A stretch of 64,000 nt of DNA from positions 1-64,000 of the forward strand of contig JAPWDM010000101.1 of assembly GCA_035578155.1 (NCBI GenBank). Direction: 5' to 3'. A program made the position numbers and the translations under genes. The notes beneath the pieces are model-generated. The model was not told the DNA's origin and did not search any database. It saw only the letters and a program-made list of their open reading frames with translations. This document shows, in pieces, positions 43,180 through 53,757 of this stretch (positions within the stretch are counted from its first letter, which is position 1; each line of letters starts with the position of its first letter). The DNA comes from Brachynemurus nebulosus. Lineage: Eukaryota > Arthropoda > Insecta > Neuroptera > Myrmeleontidae.

Positions 43180-44470
43180 TGTCCACGGTAACTCACGTTA
43201 CTAAGTGAATCAAAATTTAAGAATTTTTGTATTATAACAACACTAAGTTAAAACATTTTTTAATTGGAATTTTTCCTAGTATTAGCATGATGATCTGCTT
43301 TTACCATCATTCTTTTTTAAAGCTTTTGGGTTGTCCACAACTGAAATAATAATTTAAACATTTTGGTAACTCACGTTACAAAAAAGGGACAGTACAAAAT
43401 TTACTTTGGAGTCAATTGCTTTTTTCTGCTCCCGATTCAAAGTTACAAGAATATTTTTTTTTATATTCAACCTGTGTGTGTTATATAGAAGATGACAACT
43501 TTGTCAAAATTTTCCTATGCCTGTAGAAGACTTTATTATTAAAATCCCATATCAATGTCGGTAACTCACGTTACATTTTGTCTTCATTGGAAAATGGTCT
43601 GAAAACAGTTTATGAAATAATTGTTATTTGTATACATTACTCACATCAATGTATACAGTTTTTAAAAGAATATTTTACAATGTTGAAGCCCTTTTTTATT
43701 TAGAAGTAATTTTAGAAAAGAAGGTTTGGGCAAACAGATTAAGCGACACATATGAAATACTAGGAAAGTTTTATTATTACTAAATATCAGAATAACAGAA
43801 CAATTTTATAATACCTGCTACAAACTATAAAATACTAATCTTAAACAATAGAAGTTTTAAACAGAAGGTGAAAAAGTAGCCTATTTATTTTAATCCTACA
43901 ATTTATAGTAGGCTGTCTTATAATACTGGTTAAAACATTTCTAAATTGATAATGGGAAACCCTTACTGCTCTTTTACTTCTCTTTAATACCAACTGATTT
44001 TTTGAACTTGTAGTACATCCTGTCACCTTTCATTTCAATTTCTGGGTAAGGAAGTAGATTTAAAACCTGTTAACACTAACAAAAGTAATGTCATTTTCAT
44101 CTATTTTGAAAAGTTTGTTATTTTGTCCAGAAACACTCTTCAAACACATAACTTTTACTTCAGGAATGGCATCCTCATTACTCTGGCACACATCATTCCT
44201 CGAATAAAGAAACAAGTAAAGAAACAACTCCTATTTAAGAAACTCCGTAACGTGAGTTACCAGAATGGTAACTCACCACTAACTAACTAACTTTTTTAGT
44301 AAAGTGGTGGTGAGTTACCAGAATGGTAACTCACCACCACTTTACTAAAAAAATTCGTTCTGCAGTGAGTTATTTGTGAAGAGAATACAAAAAATCATAT
44401 ATCTGAGTCCAATTTTCTAAAAGTTATAGAAAACAAATTAATGTTTTGGTAACTCACGTTACAGTTACTG
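43180..44470. repeat. dispersed GGTAACTCACGTTAC motif family
   Basis: The 15-base word or its close complement recurs near 43189, 43366, 43560, 44248 (inverted) and 44447, with GGTAACTCACC variants at 44263-44335. Confidence 0.8.
44292..44352. repeat. perfect 29-bp inverted repeat, 3-base loop
   Basis: 44292-44320 is the exact reverse complement of 44324-44352, separated by GAA. A shorter hairpin with the same core (GTGAGTTACCA GAA TGGTAACTCAC) lies just upstream at about 44250-44276. Confidence 0.95.
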
Positions 44471-45686
44471 GGTTGCTAATCTTTTATCCATTTCATAATT
44501 ATATGAAATTAGTTTGAAGTAAAAGCTTTAGGGTTATAGTTACCTTAGATCCTGTAGATTAGTCTTCTTTTATCAAAACTTCTCAACTTTCAACTATAAC
44601 TGCAACATTATTATTAAAATGGATACAAAAAAATCAACATACCATTAACAATCAACATAGCCTCCAAACAACTGGCAAAAAAACAGACAAAACACAAGTT
44701 CCCTGCAAAACACAGTGGTGCCCACTCCCTATATCTAATACACAACACAATACCAGTAATATTATAATTTTATCATATTTTTTATTTTTTTATGTTATGG
44801 ACCTTTTGTTATGGACAGACCCATATATAAAAAAAAACACAAATTACGAAAGTAGTTAATGATTTGTAGAAATGGGAGACGTGACTTACCTTGCGCTGAG
44901 AGATTTAGATATTTTTCTATTGAATTTTCTATACCTTGGTCAACAGCTAATTCGTTCCTTCAAATTTCGTCGGCTATCAGGCTATTTGTATTCCGCCACT
45001 CACTATTTAACTTTTAACCACATTCACCCACTAACTCACTCTAAGTTAACTTTTAAATTCCTAATGCTTAGCTCACATTACTCAACTCATCGGCTCTAAC
45101 TCTCGATTCCGAATGACGCCGCGTACCCAAGCCAAGCCAACAACGCCCTGTTGCATCATGCTATGCATTTTTTCCTTATCTTAATTTCTTCTGCGAATTA
45201 ATTACATTGACTGCATTCGATATTTTATCAGTACATTTTGTTACAAGTTACGTTAAATATTATTTAGGGTTGACAATTTTAAATTTATGCAAGAAGAAAT
45301 TAAGTTTCAGTGCTGTCAACTTCACTCTCATTACACCTGCTAGGTTGCGCTATTCATCTTATGCAAAATATCGATAATCATTGTTATCATAAAACCTTTT
45401 TTTTTAATTTAAACTGTTGTCTGTTTTCAATAGATATGACGACCCACTAAATAATTATTACCTGGTATTTAGCAGGATCACTTAAAATAATCGAATTTGT
45501 TTTATCTCGAGATATTTTTAAAACTGTTCGATTGAAAAATAATCGAATGATTTAATATCTCGAGATATTTTTTTAAAATCATTCGAATGAAAAATAATCG
45601 AATGATTTTACTATATCTCGAGATATCTCGAGATCTTGTAATAATCGAATTATCGATTAATTTTCATTCGATTATGCCCATCACTA

Positions 45687-45694
45687 GTACCCAT
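45687..45694 (+). repeat. hAT target-site duplication GTACCCAT (right)
   Basis: Eight bases identical to 41860-41867. Confidence 0.93.
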
Positions 45695-46291
45695 ATCGAG
45701 GTCAAGAAACCTTCAAATCATGGAGATAAATACATTAACAGAAAAGGTTATTGCAGCGTCAATGTACAGGCGACCTGTGACGCTCAAGAGCGTTTCGCAA
45801 GCGTAGACGTTACTTGGCCCGGTTCTGTACATGACTCCAGGATTTGGATCAATTCAGGACTAAGAAACGTAATGCGAGATAATTTTGAGTTATGCCAGGG
45901 ATTACTGTTAGAAGATGACGGGTACGGAGTGGAACCATGGCTAATGGTTCCATTCCGAAATGAAATAACCCCACGTGAAATAGCATTTAATAGACTAATT
46001 ACAAAAGAACGCGTAATTATTGAACGGTGTTTTGGGCAACTGTAGCAACGTTTCCAAATACTGCAATATAAAATGCGAATTCCCATTGAAAATGTACCCA
46101 AATTAATATTAAGTTTTTTTTGTATGCACAACGTTACGAAATTTATAAACGGACAAGAGGAACAACCACCAGTATTGGTTCCCCAAGAAGCGATGATGCC
46201 TGTGAAACCGTTAGAGGTGGACGTCAACGTTATTAGACGGAGAAGACGGGAGAGAAGGGCACAATTGGCCGAAACTATCCAGAACAACTAA
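45687..46291 (+). pseudogene. PIF/Harbinger transposase, C-terminal part
   Basis: Resumes in the hAT duplication with IEVKKPSNHGDKYINRKGYCSVNVQATCD. It continues with SVDVTWPGSVHDSRIW (second Asp in VHDSRIW), LLEDDGYG, and ITKERVIIERCFGQL (catalytic Glu). A TAG after FGQL (near 46045) precedes the final segment (LILSFFCMHNVTKFI) and an Arg-rich tail ending at 46289. The residues for a DDE nuclease are present, but insertion plus nonsense make it inactive. Confidence 0.88.
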
Positions 46292-46452
46292 TTTTTTAAA
46301 GTATAAGGTATTCACGTGTTAACGTAAATTTGATGTAGTTGAATGGCTTTTTCTTGAAAGTAGAAAATAATTAAACTTTCTTTTCTAACATTTATTTTGA
46401 CAAAAATATTTAAATTTTTTTGGGTAATGCAATATTACAATAAAATTTAATA

Positions 46453-47516
46453 GGGTTGACCGAGGTAAATGTGAGTTGGGGCAATTGTGAACGGCGCCTA
46501 TAATTTCTATAATAACATTAATATTGTTAAAAATAAACTCTTAGTATGTTTTTCTGTCCTTTCTTAATATGCTATTAAAATTTGACAACAATTCTCCAAG
46601 TATTAGTATCTTTTTTTTTTTATTTTGAAAAAACCCTTGCAAAATTTTGTGTATCTTACTTCGACCAATCCTCAAAAAAAAAAATTTTTTTAATACATTT
46701 TCTTTTTTTAAAAGGTAAGAAATGGATAAAGGTACTACTAAAGAAGTGGTCTAAAGCCTGAGGGGGTTCCTTATTAACTGCTAAAGAAATTGGACAATTT
46801 ATTACCAATTAACAATTACTCCATGATTTTAAAATTCCGGGGTAATTGTGAACGTCATTCACAAATGCCCCCATCCGGTCAAAAATTTCAGTAGTGTCCT
46901 TTTCAGAGTTGAAAATGTTGATGACGATGTACAATGACATTGTACAAGTTTCCGTTGTACAAACAACACAAAAAAAAAAATAGATTGTTGTTTTTTGTTC
47001 ATGTAAACTGAATGTATTTCCTTGAAAAAGTCATATTTGCCTTGTTTTTGTGTGAAAATCATGTAATTTTTTGATTTTTTATTTGATAAAATGACAAAAT
47101 ATCATCAAAATATCATTTTTAGCTTGTAATAAATTTGTTCTTACAATTTTTGTTATTTTTATTTAACCTTGATTTTTTGTACAAATTTGAGGTATGCGTA
47201 ACTTGCATTAAACAAAGAGAAATTGGGACCGCTAAAGTATGATGAAAAATTTGAAAGTGGGGTAAATGTGAAGAATTTGAGTTGGTCCTTACTCTGATGT
47301 ACCTCACTCCTCTTGTAATCCATTCTAAATAATTTTTCTGATGGCATTCACATTCACCTCGAAATTCATAAGATTTGCAAAACCGCACCGGGGAAATGTG
47401 AATGGCTTATAAAATTTTTCATACGAATTTGCTTAAAATTTTGTGTGGTAAAATACTTAAAACAACGCTTTTATCTCAATTCATGAAAATCCATTCACAA
47501 TTGCCCCGGTCAACCC
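46453..47516. mobile_element. TA-flanked MITE (1.06 kb)
   Basis: GGGTTGACCGAGGTAAATGT at 46453 is mirrored by ACAATTGCCCCGGTCAACCC ending at 47516, with TA outside both ends. The word GGGG(T/C)AA(T/A)TGTGAA recurs inside near 46479, 46840, 47260 and 47391. No transposase. A Tc1/mariner-type or other TA-targeting superfamily is likely. Confidence 0.8.
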
Positions 47517-47518
47517 TA

Positions 47519-48010
47519 TGTTATTTTCCTTACAAAAATTTAAAATACAAGATATCTTTCTTGGACAATGTTTAAGAGAACTGGCGGGATGGTGGTGATG
47601 TGCTTCAACCGTCATCATGGATTTTAGTTTTTGCTAAATATATGGGCATCTAATAATAAGGAAAATTATCAGAATAGATTTTATACAAAATTAAATTTTA
47701 CGCTGCTTTTGCTTAAAACATTTTTCGACAAAATTCGTATTTTTCGATGTATAACCTGCCAAAATTTCGTAGACCTATTCCACGTAGGTATTCAATCTTT
47801 TTTCAAAAATCTATTCGATCAAAGTAATATTTTTCGATTTGTAATAATTTTGTATATAAATTTTTGCATTTTGGAAAGCTATTCCTTAATAAACTTGCTA
47901 TACTAACAGTAAAAACAGCATTCCTGACCAACGTCCAGTAAAAAGGAAATAAATATTTTTAAACTCTTTTTTATTCCTTTGACCAGATAATAATATACCT
48001 TTGCAATAAA
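47519..48010. other. unassigned stretch
   Basis: AT-rich; open frame 47631-47906 has no recognisable domain and looks like spacer. Confidence 0.35.
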
Positions 48011-48011
48011 G

Positions 48012-48074
48012 ATGGCGCCCTATAGAGTAGCCATATTTGAACTGTTGCTATTAGTTTGTATCCATTTCACTCAG
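48012..48074 (+). CDS. candidate first exon with signal peptide
   Basis: ATG at 48012 opens 21 codons ending exactly at CAG|GTAATT, a good splice donor. The peptide has a Met, a basic residue, then a hydrophobic core (FELLLLVCI) like a signal peptide. It is outside recognised transposons. No partner exon is proven; candidates are at 49143 and 49577. Confidence 0.35.
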
Positions 48075-48188
48075 GTAATTTTGCACTGTATGTGCATTGT
48101 TAAAATTTAAAATTATCCCAATAAAGAATTCCTGAAATAAAATTACCAATTTTTTATATCAATTTTAAAAATATTAAGAATAAAATAT

Positions 48189-49444
48189 TTGGGTATTTCT
48201 CATCAAATATCGAAATTTAAGTCCCGAGTCATTCATGCTAAGTTGTATGGATTTTTCATCAATGTGACATTTTTATTAAATTACTAGATATCTGCACTAA
48301 TAATTTTAAAAGCAGAAATATAGATAATATATTCATAAAAAAATACGGTTAATTTATTACTCTGAAAGTCATTCCCTCATCTTGTCCCTTAGTCCAAAAT
48401 CAATAATAAAAAATTAAAAAAACACAAATATATTAATATTCTTATAAATTTAATATTACTAAAAAATTCGATAATTAGTGTTGAATGTATAGTTAAGCTT
48501 TTATTGCTCAAAAATAAATATGTATAAAATATAATTCTATTTAAACATATGTCCCTCAAAATAAAATCATTCCCTCACCACGTTACAAATATTCGATTTA
48601 TGATCGTAGCGTTTGACTTTTTTGAACGCACATTTAAGTTTTTAAAAACTGGTAATACTGCTAAAGAAAGTAAGTAGTTTCTACACAAAATGGCGAATTT
48701 TCGTAATATCGAAACAAGTTGCTGCAAAAAATTATTTGATTTAAATAATTAAAACATTACAATTCTCTCTATCATTTCTTCGCTGATTATATTTAACGGT
48801 AAGTTATTGTATTATTCGAAAGTTTTAATAATTTTTATTGTGTTTTGAGGAGTACAATACATTTACAAAATGCTAAATCAATTTGAGGTTATGTACGATT
48901 GGTTTCAGTGCCGTTTGTTCAAATCCATCATTCCCTCACACTAGACATGGCATATTAACTGTTTGGGCACATTTAAAACCTACATTTGAGTGGAAAAACG
49001 TGAAAATTACCTATAAAGAGATTGCATATATTGAGTGACGGGCCTATTACGCAATATAAAAATAAATACATGTTTGAAATAGTCTGTCATAATCTAAAAA
49101 TAATTTACCCAAAAATTCACTTCTCATAGCACTGTTCAGAGCTAGGGCATCGCAAAGAAGCACCTGAAACTCTGAAAAGAACAGCTAAAGCCGAAGGTCA
49201 CAACATCATAGACTTGAACGCGTTAAAACATGTTCTTCAAACCAGATGTCCGTCTATTTTACTATTTGAAGTAACTAATCTAAATATTTCTACATGTTAT
49301 AAACAAAAATATGGAAGACCATTATTTTTAGTAAACCTCATTAAAGTAAAACTTTGTATTGCTACGAAAAAACGATATATTTTTCGTAATTTTTTTTTTT
49401 TTATAAAATGCAAAATGAAATTTCGACATTTGATGAGAAATACC
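48189..49444. mobile_element. TIR element (1.26 kb) with CATTCCCTCA repeats
   Basis: GGGTATTTCTCATCAAAT at 48189 is mirrored by ATTTGATGAGAAATACCC ending near 49444, with the inversion extending to TCGAAATTT. CATTCCCTCA occurs near 48370, 48570 and 48929. The right end has a second partial copy of the TIR word. No clear target duplication, no transposase. Confidence 0.6.
49143..49269 (+). other. candidate internal exon inside TIR element
   Basis: After TTCAGAG the frame reads LGHRKEAPETLKRTAKAEGHNIIDLN... with non-spacer codon use, and ends near TTTGAA|GTAACT, a possible donor. Not recognised. It may be host sequence captured by the TIR element, or chance. Confidence 0.25.
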
Positions 49445-49576
49445 CTATTCGACATTTGATGAGAAAAACTTACCTATATAATAATAATTTATAAAAATGA
49501 TTTTTTAGTAGTATAGAGACACTTATTTCATTTTATTCGTTTCAAATTCATTAAAATTCATCTTTTTTTCCCTAGG

Positions 49577-49690
49577 AACTGCATATCTTCATACGAAAGT
49601 TTCGTAGGTTTATCCGAGGAGGAAGTCGACGGTACTGCAGTATTATTCATTTCCAATGATATCCAGCCGTCATTACTTCTTGAGGAGTGA
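49577..49690 (+). other. candidate terminal exon
   Basis: A strong acceptor (TTTTTTTCCCTAG) precedes a 38-codon frame with CISSYESFVGLSEEEVDGTA and VLFISNDIQPSLLLEE then TGA. The frame that looks coding starts one base after the AG. No family recognised. Confidence 0.3.
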
Positions 49691-49769
49691 ATATTGGAGA
49701 TTATTCCTATTGTTTGCTTAAAAGTTTTTCAACATTTTCGATACAAAAACCTACTTTATATTAATTTAA

Positions 49770-50220
49770 ACATATTTCCAATGGGAATTCGCATTCTTTT
49801 ATAAAAAATATACTAAATGCTGTTTCACGTGGATTTGCTGCTTTTCGGAATAGAAATATTAGGCATTATTTCACGACATGCCTTTCATCTCCTAACAGTA
49901 GCTCCTAGGAACACTCATGGTTCCATCGCCTATGGTTCTGAAACGCTCTTATCTGTTACAGGTAACCGATGCACTGACGTTGCAATAACCTTTCCTGTTC
50001 ACGTATTCATATCCGTGATTTAAAAATTTATTGAGCTCGATATGGGTACAGTCAATAACACCTATAAAATAGTGGAACTTATATTTTTGATGCCAGTTTA
50101 TTTGTGCTTTACCAAGTTCTTGTCTGGTAAGTAGTTCTGTTATGAGGTTTGGAATACAGTCATTGACCTCCAGACAGGTGTTTCACCTGTCTGGAGGTCA
50201 TGACCCTGTGTTCTAAACCT
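49770..50220 (-). pseudogene. PIF/Harbinger transposase relic with internal palindrome
   Basis: Minus-strand reading at about 50125-50025 gives TRQELGKAQINWHQKY and FIGVIDCTHIEL, the same DDE block as the transposase at 41442-46291. Degraded YEYVNRKGYC-type sequence follows to about 49900. At 50164-50200 a perfect 17-bp inverted repeat with a 3-base loop lies at the centre of a larger inverted duplication of about 45 bases per arm. Confidence 0.65.
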
Positions 50221-50366
50221 CACATACTATTTAAGGAGAGGACACTAACCTAATACCTTGAGGAAGGTCAGTGACGCGATAATTTCAATTATTGAGGTAA
50301 TTCAGGTAAAAATATTTTTGTTTAATCTAAATTCTTAATATTATTTTGTAAACAACTGTCTGGACG

Positions 50367-50900
50367 TTAATGATTGTGTTCGAACCATCATATATGGAAA
50401 AATCATTGATTTCTCTAGCCTAAATTGGGGCCACTTGGCAACGCAATGTAATTGCCTATATTCAGGGTAAGTAAAAAGCATTGCATATGTTGGATAGTTC
50501 AGAAAATATTTATTTGATACATTCAAAAAATTGTATATGGACCTAATTCTTGTAAATATCAAAAAATTATCAAGTGATCTTTATAACCTTTTTTCTAAAA
50601 TTAAAATTGTTATGATAGTAGTATACATACAAAATTAATGATTGTGTTCGAACCATCATATATGGAAAAATCATTGATTTCTCTAGCCTAAATTGGGGCC
50701 ACTTGGCAACGCAATGTAATTGCCTATATTCAGGGGCAAGTAAGAACATTGCATATGTTGGATAATTCAGAAAATATTTATTTGATATATTCAAAAAATT
50801 GTATAAGATCCTAATTCTTGTGAATATCAAAAATTATTATCAAGTGACCTTTTTAACCTTTTTTTCTAAAATTAAAATTGTTATGATAGTAACATACATA
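50367..50900. repeat. tandem direct repeat, period ~268 bp
   Basis: 50367-50634 and 50635-50900 are about 90-95 percent alike by eye (TTAATGATTGTGTTCGAACC starts each). An 80-base core in each (50427-50506; 50695-50775) recurs inverted at 6722-6799 in the Polinton-like element. Probably sub-terminal repeat of the Polinton. Confidence 0.85.
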
Positions 50901-51210
50901 CAAAATTAAAATATGTAAGATTTCAATTTTTGTGAATATTAAAATAACTTATCAGTCTTACCTGACCTTTTACCCCATTTTTTAAAATTTGGATAAATAA
51001 GGAAAAAAAATAAAAAAAACACTATACATTTTTTCTCTTGATTTTTATTGTTGAAACATAAACTTACACTTACACTGTCTGAACATCAACTAAATAAAAT
51101 GATTTCAATATAAAGAATATATTTCGTATGTTTATCAATTGACTTTTTGACATTACTTGTTATTATCTCATTTTTGATAGTAATATTTTCTTGTTAATTT
51201 ATTAAAAATA
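50901..51210. other. left noncoding arm of Polinton
   Basis: AT-rich 3' flank of the capsid gene, with a partial third copy of the tandem unit's end near 50880-50960. No gene. Confidence 0.5.
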
Positions 51211-52431
51211 TTAAATTAAAACTTTTACATTACTGGTTAGTACCGAATATTCAACAATTCTCTCGTGAATTATAAGACAGTAGGCAATGGTTTTTTCTGC
51301 TGGCGCTTCTTTAAAACTAAATTCAAATCGTAAATCTACTGGACCCATTTTTAATGAATCATTTTGACGGCTAGCATCAAACACAATAATAGGAGCTCTC
51401 GTGCGATATTCATTGTAATTTAGCATTGGTTCAGATCGTCGTTGATAATATGCATTTTGAAAATTTGTATACATATCATAAAGTTGAGCGTATTTTAATC
51501 GATCAAAATCAGTTGCAATGTCATCATAAGGATATGCTTCGGAGTTTAAAAAAAGCTTCGCTTTAATGAGTTTGCAATGATCAAATATGGTGCTAGAACC
51601 TGTAGCAAGATCTTTGCGATTTGTCTGAAATGCTAGTATTACAAATCTGGGTTTTTCTAGTTGGCTTGATGTCTTTACTGTCCATGAGTGATCTGTTGCT
51701 TTTGCTAAAGAGGGGTATTCATGCAGTTCCCAACAGCGAAATGGAACTGTAACCATCTTATTGGAATTAATAATTTTCATCAGATGTAATTTCTGTTTAT
51801 CAGAAACTGTAATATGAGGCACCCTCCATTGAATTTTCAAAATTTTTATTTTAACATCTCTTCCACCTGTTTTTTTAGTAATACAATTTGTATCATCTCT
51901 TGAACGAATTAAAACTAGTTCATGTCTTGAATTTATTAAAACTTTTTTATAATCTTCACAAAACCCAAAAATCATTTTTAAAAGTATTGATATTTGAAAA
52001 CTATAATTCCAATCTACTATTTGAAGTTCTTCACCCCCAGTCCATCCAGCAACAGCCAATGATTTGCTTTCATTTCTGTTGTATGAAATGTAATTTTTAA
52101 TCGTTGTACTTATAACAGGATATCTACACTTATCTATTTCTGTAGCATTTATTTCATATCGTATTTCATCAAACAGAGCCACACCAAAGTTTCCACTAAG
52201 CACACAGTCTTTCCCTTCAGCTGCTTTAGTCTCATCCTCTTTTAAAACAACTTGCGCCTCAATATGAAGATAACTTTCTGATGGTAAAATATTGATATCT
52301 TGCTGGTGAATCGGTATTCGAATTTCGTCGCCATAATTGAATGAATTAACATACGGATTATATGTATGTATTTCATTACGTGTTACACTATCATCAAAAA
52401 TCGGTTTTTCATCAATATTTAAAATATCCAT
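51211..52431 (-). CDS. major capsid protein (double jelly-roll, hexon type)
   Basis: 406 amino acids from ATG 52431. The N-terminus (PIFDDSVTRNEIHTYNPYV ... GDEIRIPIHQQDINILPSESYLHIEA) is the hallmark start of Polinton/adintovirus capsid proteins, which fold as double jelly-rolls and form the icosahedral shell. Inner segments alternate strands without enzymatic motifs. It is last of five minus-strand genes; only two bases separate its ATG from the TAA of the small basic gene. No stop or shift. Family assignment is from pattern, not from a search. Confidence 0.75.
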   Translation of the reverse strand: MDILNIDEKPIFDDSVTRNEIHTYNPYVNSFNYGDEIRIPIHQQDINILPSESYLHIEAQVVLKEDETKAAEGKDCVLSGNFGVALFDEIRYEINATEIDKCRYPVISTTIKNYISYNRNESKSLAVAGWTGGEELQIVDWNYSFQISILLKMIFGFCEDYKKVLINSRHELVLIRSRDDTNCITKKTGGRDVKIKILKIQWRVPHITVSDKQKLHLMKIINSNKMVTVPFRCWELHEYPSLAKATDHSWTVKTSSQLEKPRFVILAFQTNRKDLATGSSTIFDHCKLIKAKLFLNSEAYPYDDIATDFDRLKYAQLYDMYTNFQNAYYQRRSEPMLNYNEYRTRAPIIVFDASRQNDSLKMGPVDLRFEFSFKEAPAEKTIAYCLIIHERIVEYSVLTSNVKVLI

Positions 52432-52433
52432 TA

Positions 52434-52601
52434 TTATGTTTTTTTAATTTTAAAACCTAGCGATTTCAAAAATTTTTTATTTGATTTACTAATCACACGT
52501 TTACTTCTTTTTCTTTTTGACTTCTTGCTAGGACTAACAGAATGTTGTTTTGAGTGATTCTTTTTATACAATTGTTTTGAATCTGTATTTAAAATTAACA
52601 T
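52434..52601 (-). CDS. small basic Polinton protein (55 aa)
   Basis: ATG 52601 to TAA 52434. Lys/Arg-rich (PSKKSKRKRSKRVISKSNKK) and ends KFLKSLGFKIKKT. The ATG follows the penton TAA by two bases, and its own TAA precedes the capsid ATG by two. The charge suggests DNA condensation or an internal virion role, by analogy with small basic core proteins; unproven. A homologue lies at 9029-9250. Confidence 0.65.
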   Translation of the reverse strand: MLILNTDSKQLYKKNHSKQHSVSPSKKSKRKRSKRVISKSNKKFLKSLGFKIKKT

Positions 52602-52603
52602 TT

Positions 52604-53331
52604 TTATTCTGTTTTTTTAATGTGAACTCTTAATGTAATTTCTTCACCATTAAAATCTACTAGATTATCGTTTTGGTCAGTGATAGTCACAATTATGTCA
52701 TCAATAAACCGTCTATTTATAGGAAAATATATTATGTTTTTTGGAATTTCAATAATTTTGTAGCCAATTCTCACATTAGGATAGAAACAGTATAAATGAT
52801 GCGTTGTATTATTATTTAGATAAGCTCCTTTTACTAAATTACAATTCACAAATATTGCGTTAATTGCTTGAATGTGAACAATTTCATCAGAAATGTATTT
52901 TTTATTCGCATCTAAGATCTTTGTTTTCGTAAAACCAAGCAATTTTCCAAATGATTCATTTCCAAATGTAATTTTCTCTGAACAAAGAATTTCACTTTTT
53001 AACGTTGACGTGTTCACCTTTAAACTGAAGACTGGTTTCGGTTTTGCTGGTTTTTTATCCCCTTTTTTAGGCGCTGGTGGTGGAGGAAAAAGTTTGTTGA
53101 ATTGCTTTAAAATTTCGCTTTCAATTTCGACAATTTCATAACTTCCAGTTGGTAACGTAATAGCTTTATTACCGATGTTTATTTTATTATTACGTGGGTG
53201 GATATTTGGTATTGAGTTGTATGAGAAAAATTCAACAAGACCAATTTCATAATTCGCATTTGTACAATCTATTGGTGGAAAAAACTGAGCCTCTAATTTC
53301 GATTTTGTTCCACTTAATGTTATGGTATATG
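52604..53331 (-). CDS. minor capsid protein (penton, single jelly-roll)
   Basis: The frame is open from about 53331 to the TAA at 52604. The start block ITLSGTKSKLEAQFFPPID, then YEIGLVEFFSYNSIPNI and LPTGSYEIVEIE, is typical of the Polinton penton. A Pro/Lys-rich linker separates it from a C-terminal beta domain (KLLGFTKTKI ... HIQAINAIFVNCNLVKGAY ... FPINRRFIDDIIVTITDQNDNLVDF). No ATG exists anywhere in this frame; the first family-like codons overlap the protease TAA. Either a start was lost or initiation is non-AUG or coupled to the protease. Confidence 0.72.
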
Positions 53332-53754
53332 AAATTTTTTATTTAAGTACTTTTCACAACAATAACAGAGAAATATTAAACACAGATGACCACAGTTTAC
53401 TTCATTGTTTCTTTGATGAATGTAATAATTGTATAGAATGTTTTTATTGAGATACTGTAGAAGCTCCTTTGGAGGGGGTAGTCCAAAAGAATCATAGTAT
53501 AATTTCAAGTTTCCCTTTTTAAAATATGTTACCCAATGAGAACCAGGGAAATTAGATGTTTGCAGATTAATAATACCACTTTCAATATTCCAAGGGTTTT
53601 GTGGTAATTCATTCCTCATAAATATGCCTCTAAAATATGGAATATTCTTTGTATAGTAAATCAAATCAATATTTGTCAATGCTCTTTTAGGTAAAATATT
53701 TAGAAAATGTTTTTTATGTTTATTTAAAAATGAATTAAAATCTTGTTTTATTGA
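53320..53754 (-). CDS. adenain-like cysteine protease
   Basis: The open frame starts right after the TGA of the upstream PLA2-type gene and ends TAA 53320. Catalytic features: GSHWVTYF (His), YYDSFG (Asp), and NCGHLCLIF (Cys in the C-terminal GH.C block), in the order of adenovirus-type maturation proteases. The N-terminal part (PKRALTNIDLIYY, IPYFRGIFMRNELP) matches Polinton proteases in form. The first ATG lies about 50 codons in, at FRGIFM, after conserved sequence, so the proper start is either non-AUG or the product of readthrough from the preceding gene. Confidence 0.82.
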   Translation of the reverse strand, partial: SIKQDFNSFLNKHKKHFLNILPKRALTNIDLIYYTKNIPYFRGIFMRNELPQNPWNIESGIINLQTSNFPGSHWVTYFKKGNLKLYYDSFGLPPPKELLQYLNKNILYNYYIHQRNNEVNCGHLCLIFLCYCCEKYLNKKFHIP

Positions 53755-53757
53755 TAG

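Larger units (their letters stand above)
41868..45686. mobile_element. nonautonomous hAT element (3.8 kb) inserted in transposase
   Basis: TAGTGATGGG...CCCATCACTA ends, perfect 8-bp duplication. Sub-terminal zones are rich in AATCGATTATT and TCTCGAGAT words, as in the 683-bp relative. No hAT transposase frame in 3.8 kb. The centre (43180-44470) holds a separate repeat family built on GGTAACTCACGTTAC plus a perfect 29-bp hairpin, so another sequence may be nested within. Confidence 0.88.
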
